A DNA stretch of 64,000 nucleotides, taken from positions 15,666,501 to 15,730,500 of the forward strand of contig OY987301.1 in assembly GCA_963920635.1 (NCBI GenBank), read 5' to 3'. Positions 35,580-45,197 of this stretch are shown here, piece after piece (within the stretch, counting starts at the first letter, position 1; each line of letters opens with the position of its first letter). Below the pieces are notes generated by a model that saw only the letters and a list, made by a program, of their open reading frames with translations, ran no database searches and had not been told where the DNA came from. This DNA is from Pseudeuparius sepicola (lineage: Eukaryota; Arthropoda; Insecta; Coleoptera; Anthribidae). The position numbers were made by a program, and so were the translations under genes.

Positions 35580-36100
35580 AAGCTTATATAAGCATAATAA
35601 ATATGGCAATTTTAGACGGCTAGGTGATGTTAAAAAATAAATCGGCATCCATAACCAACTTTTCACGCAATACAAAAAAAAACTCAAGTCGACAAAAATG
35701 TGAAAACAAAACTATCAATTTATTTAATTTTTTTTTTGTTCAAACAAGATCTTTAATATGAGAAAATTTGTCTTTAATTTGAATAACTGTTGATGTTTTT
35801 AATTGCTATTTCGACTTCACACTTTAAACAAATTAGCGGGAAAACTAGTACAAATTGTATGAAAATTTTCTGTTGTCAATGTTCTTGCGTGATCTAATTG
35901 CCGCTAATCTCCAATTAAAATTTTCCCTCGACTTTCAAAATAAATTGATTGTTTTCAGATTCTTGTTGATTTAAGTTTTTTTTGATATTGCGCGAAAAGT
36001 TGGCCATGGATACCGACTTCTTTTTTTAACATTAACCAACTATCTAAAATTTACACGTTTTTGTTTCTTAAGATTTTTCAGTAGGGAGCCAAATAACTAC
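35580..36100. repeat. Foldback repeat, with a third partial copy at 36304-36430
   Basis: Sequence around 35600-35690 is the diverged reverse complement of 35975-36060 (shared TATTGCG(C/T)GAAAAGTTGG and TAAAATT-type blocks). Another copy in the same orientation as the second arm starts at 36304 (ATTGCGCGACAAGTTGACCA). Also seen at 36107-36150 is a short local duplication of AACTAAAACAATGGCCT. Confidence 0.5.
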
Positions 36101-36689
36101 TTTAATAAACTAAAACAATGGCCTTTAATAACTAAAACAATGGCCTCAACAGAGCCGAAGAGCCTGTGTAATTTTCAGAAACTATCTGAGCACCCAGTTG
36201 CATAAAGCTTCTCAGTGCCATCAATTTTCAATATAAAAGTTTTCTTCGGTATCTTAAAATAAATAGGTATGTTACGGCTATTTAATAATTTTGCTCAATT
36301 GGAGGTTTTTTTATATTGCGCGACAAGTTGACCATGGATGTTGATTACTTTTTCAGGGCCACTTAGCTGTCCAAAATTGTCACCTTTTTGTTTCTCATGT
36401 TTTTTTTTGTAGGGCGCAAAATAAGCGAGGAAATCGCGGTGGTAGTTTAAAAAATCATACTGTATACTTGTGAACTGTTTTAATAAATAGTTTAATACTG
36501 ATTCCTTAATTTTTTTTAACCCTTTCGGTGACATCGGCTTAATCGCTTGCAAAGAATTCTCGGAACAAGACACCCGTTCGAACCATCCGATGCCGAAGGC
36601 GCGCGCTGTTGCCGTCTCCGCGCGCCCTGTAACGATAGCCACGAGAAACCTCTTCAGGTCGTTCGATACCAACTGTCCGCGACTGTACC

Positions 36690-37256
36690 TGTCATGCGTC
36701 AGCCGAAATAAAAGAATTTGATTTGATTACATTTTGAAGTCATACATACTATTATTAGAAAGTTGGAAACAAATAATATAAATATGCTCGGAAATACATG
36801 GAGAGAACTTACTGTTGATTACCAAATTGAAGTAATAAAAAATGTAAAAATTCGATTCGCCTTCATACGATAAAGTGTATGGTGCGATAAAGCCATGTTT
36901 CGGTACTTTCAAGTAAACAACTTGCAACCACTTTGTGCACACACCGGCAATCATCAATCACCATAAAAAGTGATAATTTAGTTTCAGTAATGAGGAAGTG
37001 TAAGTTATTTTCACTGTTGGGAAATTGTATAGAACCTAATTAACGTTGTCAATTCAGGTATAATATTTTGTGGACGTATTTGTGCAATATTTCTGTTTAA
37101 ACCACATTACAAGGCCTCCAACTTAAATATGGGAGAAACAAAAAAAATCAAACAATAAGAATATTCTCTCTAGAAAAATAGCGAGAAATACCTGCGTTCG
37201 TTTGAATTTGTGGATCGCTGCCTCATTCGCACAGTAGAGACTTACCTCGAGACTTA
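36690..37256. other. Intronic DNA, nothing recognised
   Basis: No gene, RNA or repeat boundary is visible in this stretch. Confidence 0.4.
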
Positions 37257-37263
37257 CTATCAG

Positions 37264-37296
37264 CACAGACCTATATAGCTTCTATATAGGTCAGTG
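37264..37296. mobile_element. 33-bp palindromic insertion with 7-bp duplication
   Basis: CACAGACCTATATAG and CTATATAGGTCAGTG form an almost perfect palindrome with a 3-bp loop. It is flanked by exact CTATCAG at 37257-37263 and 37297-37303. It looks like a minimal TIR element or the remnant of one. Compare 55245-55280 and 38254-38514. Confidence 0.6.
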
Positions 37297-37569
37297 CTAT
37301 CAGAATAATTGGGCTATACAGGGTGTTTCTTAATAACATGCTACTACTTAAGGGGGATATTGGGTCCATTTTGAGAAAAAAACTTCATATGAACATATGT
37401 CCTAAAAGTCTCAACTTTTGAACTAAAGGGGGCTAAAATGTTAAGAAAAAAATCCTTTTTTTATTATAACTTTGGTATATTACCCTAGAATATTTTTGTG
37501 AAATTTGGTACACTCCTTCTATGCATGAAGATGCATTTTCTGATGTACAAACAATTTTATTACTTTTAC

Positions 37570-37632
37570 TAGTGGCGTCTGTACGGGTTTTGAATAGAAT
37601 ATTTTTAAAGAAAATATGTTACGCCACTGCTT
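37570..37632. repeat. Short CAGTGGCGT-family remnant
   Basis: AGTGGCGTCTGTACGG on the left and GTTACGCCACTG on the right lie only ~60 bp apart in inverted orientation, as in an internally deleted copy of the MITE at 19765-19953. Confidence 0.5.
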
Positions 37633-38253
37633 TTTCTTAAAGTAAAAATTATTTTTGAAATCCCCATTCCTTTCTGAGCAAATGAGGTCTCTTGATCTTT
37701 TTTGTTTGACGGTTTTCGCATAAAAAATAAAACTCATGCATTTGCACCTTGGTATAAAATTAGATATAATTAACTTACTCACGAGTAATGGCAGTTTACT
37801 CTTGTACCATTTTAAGTTTTTTTCAATTTTTTTAACACCCCGTACAAGAAATATTAATTATTTCAATGCAATAATTCTTATAAGGTCAAGCAAAACTTAC
37901 TTTTTTTTTTAAAGTCATGGCTTACTAGATATTTAGAAAAAAAAACGAAATTTTGGAGATTTATTCTAATCCGTCTAACTTCGTTGTTTCTAATTTTAGA
38001 TAAAAAGTGTAATTAACAAAGTTGGAGGGAATTGTGTCCCCAATGCGGTTATCATGTTCTAATTTCTGCGACAGCTGCCATTTTCGAAATATGACAAAAT
38101 TGGGTTTTTTTAAATTCAAACCATAGTTTTTTCTGTTATTTTTCTGAATAACTATATCGAGTATTATATCGTTGGACTATGGACTATGGACAATAATTAT
38201 GGTTTCCATTTTAAAAAACACAAGGAAAGTAGGACATGATAAACACATTGGGG

Positions 38254-38514
38254 CACAGAATAAATAGCTTCACAACAGAAGCGTCCATAAAGACGTGTCA
38301 AAAATAAGCGAGCCTCCATTTCAATTTATAGAAAAATAACCAATAACTTATACATAAATTTGGTCCTAATACAATCTCTTTGCAATGTGGATTAATGTAA
38401 AATCAAATAAAATGCACAATGTTTATCCCTTTAGAAGATATTTCGCGTCAAAGCGAGCATCCTTTTGACACATGTCTTTATGGTCGCTTCTGTTGTGAAG
38501 CTATTTATTCTGTG
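38254..38514. mobile_element. 261-bp MITE with CACAGAATAAATAGC ends
   Basis: CACAGAATAAATAGCTTCAC at 38254 pairs with GTGAAGCTATTTATTCTGTG ending at 38514. The pairing runs on through ACAGAAGCG and ATAAAGAC with one or two mismatches (~60 bp arms). The flanks ATTGGGG and ATGGGGG differ at one of seven bases. Its right terminus GCTATTTATTCTGTG is repeated exactly at the right end of the 36-bp insertion at 55245-55280. Confidence 0.8.
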
Positions 38515-38889
38515 ATGGGGGTCATAAATCCCTTCAACTTTGTTATTTACACTTTTGAACTAAAATCAGAAACAACGAAGCTAGACGGATTAGAATAAAT
38601 CGCCAAAATTTAGTTTTTTCAAAATATCTAGAATGACTTTTTCAAAAATCCACAAGGTGCATTAAATTGAGCCCCTAAAACTGCAATTTTTCCAAAAAAA
38701 AATTAAAATTGTTATTTTGCGACCATTTTCCCCAAAATCTATGTCGAACGTTCAGGAGTCAACTTTACAAAATTTCAAGTTAGGATTCCTGAGTCGATTT
38801 TAAGAAAAAAGGTTCATATGTACGTATAGTCTTCCTGTAAATGAATAAAACGAAGCCGATATTTTTTCGTCTAATTTTGTAAGACGTCC

Positions 38890-39333
38890 TTATTGACGTC
38901 GATTCTAAATAAACGTTCTAATCCTTGGCGTTCTAAACGCCGAAGACCGGCCGCGTTCCCGATCGATCATTCTACACAGCTTATTACGAAAACAAAATTG
39001 AATAAGCAACTTCCCAGTGCCCCCGATTCCGCCTATTTAATAACAGGCTGCACTTCCACCGCGAAGCAATGGGCGGCGCGGCGGACGTGCGTCTCCGCGA
39101 TTGTTGTTCGCCCGGCTATGCCTCCACCTGGAAGCCAAAAACAATGGACCGCCACACACACACGCTAAACGCAGGATGTGTCATAAGCATAAGCGTTGCG
39201 CAGGCCTGCCGCCTATTTTTTCCGAAACACTCTCGCCTCGGGGATTTATAGCGTTCGAACCAAATGGCTTGGACTCTGCCAAAATAGCGGCGTGGACGCC
39301 GTTGAAAATCTCATATGAGCTGTGACCTTGACT
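38890..39333. other. GC-richer intronic island, unassigned
   Basis: Several hundred bases are clearly GC-richer and CpG-richer than the neighbours. The frames (for example 38893-39168) show no family motif or good splice pairs. It could be an alternative TESK promoter, an unrecognised exon or repeat material. Confidence 0.25.
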
Positions 39334-39484
39334 GAGCCATTGACCAAAACGACGATAACCGCGGGGCATTACTAGCAAGACTAAAAATATTCGACATAAT
39401 ATTATGCCTTCGATATTGATGCATATCTCGAGTATTTTTAGTCTTGCTACCAGTGCCCCGCGATCGTCGTTTTGATCAATCAAG
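39334..39484. mobile_element. ~145-bp foldback MITE
   Basis: ATTGACCAAAACGACGAT then CGCGGGGCA near the left end pairs with TGCCCCGCG and ATCGTCGTTTTGATCAAT at the right. The stem continues through GCAAGACTAAAAATA / TATTTTTAGTCTTGC. The arms are about 55 bp with a short AT-rich loop. No clear target duplication. Confidence 0.75.
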
Positions 39485-39582
39485 GTCGCAGATTTTTAGG
39501 ACAGATTTTACACATATGAAATCAAAATTTACATGAATATACGAAAGGGTCGGAGAAACATATTATGGCTTTTATCCTCCTA

Positions 39583-39697
39583 GCGTTGACTGACGTATTA
39601 ATAAGACTTCTCACGTCTATAGTTTCATGTCCTGGCAAATAGATGGCGCCTATGGTCAATAATGTATTTTGGATTGTATTTTGTCTCCGGGAAGCGC
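39583..39697 (+). repeat. Dispersed direct repeat, copy 1 (copy 2 at 45083-45197)
   Basis: CGTTGACTGACGTATT, AGACTTCTCACG, then ATGTCCTGG, AACAATGTATT or AATAATGTATT, and TATCTCCGG or TGTCTCCGG occur in the same order in both places. About 115 bp align with scattered differences. Non-coding. Confidence 0.65.
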
Positions 39698-39786
39698 ACG
39701 GTGAGCCAGAGAACTGTTAAACATGACAGCCGTGAGCAGTCTTTATTAAAACGTCAGTTAACGCTCCTAGGCTTTGTCAATGTATG

Positions 39787-40183
39787 TCGACTAAAGTCTA
39801 TCCAAGTTACAGATGCAGTGGATCAAAACATTGGCCACCACGTGACCTATTCTCTTATTGGTCTGGCCGTCATAAAATGTCAAGTGTTTACGCGGCGAGC
39901 AGAATACAGGGCCCGCTCTTCCCTCAGTCGAGTTTCCTGCATATTTTAGATCGGATCGCGAGCAGTATATTCTGTAAATTTATTTTGCTACTTAATTTAA
40001 GGAAATTTATAAAGATCCGGGAAAGGTAAAAACACAATTTTTAGAACTTCTAAAATAATTAGTTCAGAATTACAAGCCACTGGGAATCTCATATTAGTCA
40101 GACCCTGGTAATCGATCGCAATGCGGTCATGTGACTTTGTTTATATCTACTGCCGCTGTAACTTGGATAGACTTTAGATTGTT
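39787..40183. repeat. Inverted repeat pair, ~400 bp apart
   Basis: AAAGTCTATCCAAGTTACAG near 39794 has its exact reverse complement ending near 40175, with weaker pairing beyond on the inner side (GATGCAGT / ACTGCCGC). It may mark a MITE. The region between is GC-richer, including CAGTCGAGTTTCCTGCATATTTTAG near 39921, but no exon can be proved. Confidence 0.5.
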
Positions 40184-43072
40184 TCACGTTGTTGTTGTTA
40201 AATTATGTCTCTCTCCTGCACTTGCACACTGCCGCTGCCGGTGTTTCTCAGAGATCAATTTAACATAGAAGGTCTTGCATCTTTGAAATTCCTTGTAGCT
40301 GCTTTACGAGTTGGATTATTGATGGGAAAACGATAAAAAAGTTCCATTTGGGGTGCTTCATAAAGTATTTCGCTATTTCGATTCACATTATTCGCAGAAC
40401 CAGTTTCAAACACTCTTGAAAATGGTAAGTATCATAACAATAGAGGTAGGTACTACACAATTTTTTAAAAGTAGTAGTTTTTGTCGGTTGAGTACCTACC
40501 CAAGTCGCTTTGAAAATGTTTCGCTTTGCATTTGTTTAAAAAGATATAGTTTTATTGTTAGTCCTATTGACGTATTTGGAAATAGGATTCATTTGCCAAC
40601 TTGGTCTGTCTAAATTGTATGTAACTATTTTTGATCTTCAACCGTTTTCCAGCTAACAGAGAATAATGAACCACAGGAAAGAGCAAATTTGGGCTGGACC
40701 GGGATAGCCTCTGCATATGGCGGGGTGCCTTTTCCGTTTTTACAGTGGCACGCACCTTTCACTTGTTTCGATAAACTAATCGACGCAGAAAGCAGAAATC
40801 CTAATTTTTCGTGAAATCAGCACCTACAATACAGGCAAAACATTATAAGGCACGTTTATGGCTTTAAGTTTAGGAATCCTTGATAATACAGCAATAATTG
40901 TAATTTTAAATTTCCAATATTGAAGAAGTACGTAGGTACCTACACAAACGCCTGTGCCGCTTTAGTTCATGGCCTCAAAATTTAATTTAAATTACAAAAT
41001 GACTTACCGATGGATTATTATCCTCAAACATTTTAGTTTTGGCGGTCAGGGAAGTGCTACAACAGTAGTTCATCCATGGTACTCGTATTATACTACTTGC
41101 AGTTTCCAATCCTACGTGTTTAAAGGAAGCAAATTAAAATATTTATTATTAGGGTTTTACTTTAAATTATACCGCCTTCATGATACCATTAGACTTGTCC
41201 ATTTTTGAATATTGGAATTCGAGCTAAAAACGGAAATTTGATAAAATCCAATAAAGCAGGTTTTATTCTTCATTTATCAATTTCGTAGTTAATCAAGTAG
41301 AATATATTATTGAAGTTATTCGGTCAAGAATAGAAAAGAATATTTAAAAATTTATCAAAAATCAAAATCAAATATTCTTAAAAAATATGTTTTTTTATTA
41401 AATTTTACGAGTTCTACCTCCTATGAAATTTTACCGACTAAAACCTGAGACACCCTTTATGCTCATTTTATTTGCTGTTTTTTCAGAAATATCCAATATT
41501 TTATAGTCTTTATACACGCGCTGTGTATATTTAAATATTAAGTATTCATATTCATTTGTTGCAACGCAGTGTAATCATATAAAAACAAATTGCCCCAACT
41601 GTAAAACTTTAGTTTCTGCATTAAGTACAATACATATAAATACCCAGAATTGTAAATATAATAAATTTCTATATCTGTTGCTTTCGGCGCAGAAAACAGG
41701 TACCAGACTAAAAAAGTTGTTCTAGAATAAATTCTGGTTAATAAATAATTCAAATTAACAAGTCAAATGCACAAAATAACTGGAATTTATCTAAAACTTG
41801 ATAGAATGGCGGAATAACTAATAAATAAATCACTTGGAATTTAGAACCTGTGGCAATAGGTGTAGGAAACTTGGAAAATAAAATTTTGAATATGAAGAGC
41901 TGTGACCGAATATGTTTTGAACAGAAAAAATCCTCCACATATGAAAATATATCGGCAATTTCGGTTAATCCTTGAAACCGTTACCAAAATCCGGCTATAC
42001 ATGAAATGTAGGCGTATAGGATTTTACAGTTATATCAAAGTACACTTTATTACGTCATTATGTATTACTGGAGGAATTCTTTGCACAAAAAACTGTTTTA
42101 TAGCTTTTTTGACTGCTATAGTATCTGTGTTCCACGATAACTTTCAAACTGTAATCCTCGTAGTCTAGTTCTGTTTCTATTACTTCTGAGCAAAATCGAC
42201 TTTTGGTGCAGTGCAGTTTTTGTTTTTAGCAATCCATCTTAACGTTTCAAAATACTTTCGTTTAAAATAAATTTTATTATAAAAATAAATACTAATGTGA
42301 CGATTTTAAAATCTATAGGTCTTTTTCACGATTTTTTTATATATTTTGCCATTAACGTAAAAAAGGATATTTTTTCGTTTTTCAAAAACAATAGTCATTT
42401 CCTCAATTAGGTACGGGATATGTATTTGTTTTTTATTAATAGAAAATATGTTATTTCGATTACATGAGAAGGATTTAAACACAAAATCGAACCTTCTCCT
42501 TGTATGCTCCTCTTTAGCACATCAAAATTCGCTTAAAAATTCCCTGCGTGATTTGTATGATGCGAGTACGTTCAGACATTACTTTAACCATTAACCTTCT
42601 AACATTGTTATTGGAACAGCGGTACAAGGTCCGCCGTGTTGGACGCAAGGTGGAAAATGGCTATTAATTAAAATGAACGGCATTTTATTTTCAGGTTTTT
42701 TTTCCGAAAAATTGCGGCTAACGCGCCACACATGCATATGCGCCTGGAGTTCTGGTTTAGTTACATAATTCAGTTTAAAATACGGTATATTACGTCCTAG
42801 ATAAGTCGTTAACGATTAATAGAAGTTGTAATTTCGTTTAATGGCTTTAATACATGACTGTGCTCTTGTTGGATTTCGTTAAAAATAACCTAAGAAATAC
42901 CTTAATTCGAATTTTGCAGTTACAGGTGTTTTGGGGCACATTTTGTCGATTTCAACGCAAACGGTTAATTTTATCATTATGACACAAGAGTAAACCTTTT
43001 GTCGCAGAATGAAAAAATGCACTAAAATTATAACCCTGCAAGATCAAAAAGATAATCCCAAGCAAGTAATAA
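40184..43072. other. Intronic AT-rich DNA, nothing recognised
   Basis: I found no bounded element, RNA or exon in this stretch. Frames of 60-90 codons here have no motif and are AT-driven. Confidence 0.4.
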
Positions 43073-43080
43073 GTAAAAGC

Positions 43081-43677
43081 CAGAGATATGGATGGAGGAA
43101 GAGAATGCGCTTTGACCTACTGCGCATCCGATTTTTCGGCTACATAGAGGGCGCTTAGATCGCCGCCATTTTAACCCAGTCTTGTCTTGTAATTTCTTTA
43201 CGTTTTGACGTGCTTACTTCTTAATTGCTTTTTTAAGGTCTTTTTCGTGTGTTTAGCGTTTTTGCTGGCGTGTTTTTGTAATCGTGTTGTGTTCATTAAC
43301 ATGTCTTGCTCTGTAAGAATATGCACAAATTGGTGGGCAATAAAAAATGCCTCCAATCAACTTCTATACCGTCGGAAAATGAATCTGACCAATAACAAAG
43401 TGGTCCGAGCCTACCACAAGCTTCAACTTCAACATATTCAATGATTTCTCCTAATGCGGCACCAAGGCAGATTCGCCGAAAACGGTCCAGAACTTTTTTT
43501 GACTAAAGTTGCTTCCACATCAATATAAAATTATACCTAAACGTAAACAAATGCAACAAAAATTTGAAAAAGCAAATTATTTTGAATTTGTGGCATTTTT
43601 GTGGGTTAAAATGGCGGTAGAAAAATTAGCAGTCTTGCCCACGTTGACAAGCATTCTCCCTCCTCTATATATCTCTG
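43081..43677. mobile_element. 597-bp P-superfamily MITE carrying a THAP start
   Basis: The terminal repeats CAGAGATATGGATGGAGGAA... and its partner ...TCCTCTATATATCTCTG are inverted over ~27 bp, ending in a shared GAATGC / GCATTC. A perfect 8-bp duplication GTAAAAGC flanks it at 43073-43080 and 43678-43685. Subterminal inverted repeats CCGCCATTTTAACCCA (43161) and TGGGTTAAAATGGCGG (43601) lie inside. Eight-bp duplications, subterminal inverted repeats and an internal THAP domain start are all features of P elements. It lacks the transposase catalytic region, so it is non-autonomous. Confidence 0.85.
43301..43490 (+). pseudogene. THAP-domain fragment of a P-like transposase
   Basis: ATG 43301 opens MSCSVRICTNWWAIKNASNQ, matching the C-x4-C start of the C2CH THAP zinc finger. 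After LYR a one-base shift would restore IPSENESDQ, the expected F-P-x-acidic stretch. After a stop, this shifted frame continues SGPSLPQASTSTYSM and the basic stretch RQIRRKRSR before closing. The conserved downstream Cys-x2-His, the P-x-x-F region and the rest of the transposase are gone, apparently by internal deletion fusing the N-terminus to a later segment. Confidence 0.6.
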
Positions 43678-43685
43678 GTAAAAGC

Positions 43686-45082
43686 ATTGTCCAAAAACAG
43701 CGCAAGTGGCGTCCTCTGTAAGTCGTAGAAATCGACATCATTCAAGCTAATTTTCTATCCCAAAAAACACAGCAGTGCCAAATTTCAGTTCAGCAGTTTT
43801 ATTAATTTGGTAGATGCTATAGTGCAGTTTCAAACCAAGAAATTGAAGGCCGTTAAACGAACAACATTTGTAAGAGGCATATTCGCCTCAATCGCCATAT
43901 TTTGATCCCCCTATCTCCAGTTTCCCAATTAGTCACCCTGTATCCTGTATACCTAAAATTGTATGCAAAATATTTGGTGTTCCTTGCGCAAATTCCAACA
44001 ATGGTTCTGACTGTCTGTGTGTAGCTTTGTCTATACAGTAAGCTATGGACCACCGTGTATCACCGAATATTGATAGCCATAGAAGGGTCACTTGGCGCCG
44101 GTACTTTGTACTATTCGGTGCTTGTATGTTAGGTTGAGTGCTCAGTACTCATATTTTGATATTCAGTTTCGAGATGAATTAATTTTCAATGAATTACCAT
44201 GAATATTATTTACCCTATACGACCATTTTTTTAGAAAAGTACTATTTGGAGTTCTTATAGCTTATTACTAGAAAACGAAGAATGAATTAAAAAATATATA
44301 TGATTTAGGTCAATTTGATGGGAATTTTGCTTTTCTCGGTACTCAGTCACGGTGAAGATTGAAGATATCCATGTCTGAAGTCATTAAATTTTGTTTTTGC
44401 TCTCAATTTTGGCGCGACAGCTGTTAAAAGTGTAAGCAATTTTAATGGCCGATACTTTTACTTCTACAAATCGGAATGTGGTCCCCTGTCGCAGCTTGAA
44501 AAAATCTCACCCTTTCACATATTTCGTACCGGGCTTATACCGGATTAACCGACCATTTTTTATCATTTTAATGCATTTCCTTGGTGTATTAAAATTACCG
44601 TTAAAGGAGCCGGTAGATCACATTTTACCTACTTTTACTAAATTTAATTGGTAAAAGTCGGAAACTACTACGAAATAATGCAGTAAATACCAGAGGAAGT
44701 ATGCCTACGACAAACAATAATGTAATGTAATCATAAAAATTAGAGGTACAATTAACGTGAATTAACAATAATACTTACCAATCGATATCCTATCGTAATT
44801 GGAGCCATTATCGTACAAATTATCCTTAGATAAAATAATTGATATAACTTCTAACTATAGGCATACAATCAATCACATTCTGGATTAGCGACGAAATTTA
44901 ATCAAAAACAATTTTTTTATAGAGATACGTTTATTGCTAGACAAAATGTTTATAAAATTAATTTGTTTATAACCCAAAATAAAATCTCAATAAAAAATCT
45001 GAATTTTGAATTTTATGTTTTTATAATAATAATTGACTCTGAAGAATCTTACTACGATAGATTCTTCGACATAATAATATTA
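43686..45082. other. Intronic DNA, isolated CACCCTGTA only
   Basis: CACCCTGTATCCTGTATACC at 43935 is one more CAGGGTG-type end. No gene or bounded element is supported. Confidence 0.35.
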
Positions 45083-45197
45083 TCGTTGACTGACGTATTT
45101 ATAAAGACTTCTCACGGCTATAGCTTTATGTCCTGGAAAACAGATGGCTCTGATGGCTAACAATGTATTCTGCATTGTATTTTATCTCCGGAAAGCG
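45083..45197 (+). repeat. Dispersed direct repeat, copy 2
   Basis: This is the partner of 39583-39697, in the same orientation: CGTTGACTGACGTATTTATA, AGACTTCTCACGGCTATAG, ATGTCCTGGAAAAC, CTCCGGAAAGCG. Confidence 0.65.

Larger units (their letters stand above)
31382..36685 (+). mobile_element. Tc1-type element with ~80-bp TIRs, decayed and invaded
   Basis: The ends are long inverted repeats: 31380-31460 against 36607-36687, starting TACAGTCGCGGACAGTTGG and nearly identical over ~80 bp. Each end abuts TA, the target used by Tc1/mariner. A Tc1-like transposase pseudogene lies inside on the plus strand at 32955-33883. At least four smaller inverted-repeat elements lie within the 5.3 kb, which would explain its excess length. 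The alternative is two independent solo ends with an unrelated transposase between them. Confidence 0.55.
37318..38750. mobile_element. Decayed foldback element, second member of the 1011-2552 family
   Basis: It begins near TACAGGGTGTTTC (37318). The arms at 37912-38030 and 38540-38640 pair (AAAGTCATGGCTTACTAGATATTT against AAATATCTAG-AATGACTTTT). The right side, CTTTTTCAAAAATCCACAAG then TGCATTAAATTGAGC and AAACTGCAATTTTT, matches 2420-2480. The right terminus is lost. It is interrupted by the 261-bp element at 38254-38514. Confidence 0.6.

Noticed and set aside
36295..36672. 125-codon minus-strand frame
   Set aside because: It starts in the terminal repeat of the Tc1-type element and runs through a foldback copy; no transposase motif is present.
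38893..39325. Coding exon in the GC-richer island
   Set aside because: No frame shows a family motif or a matched acceptor and donor in phase with TESK.
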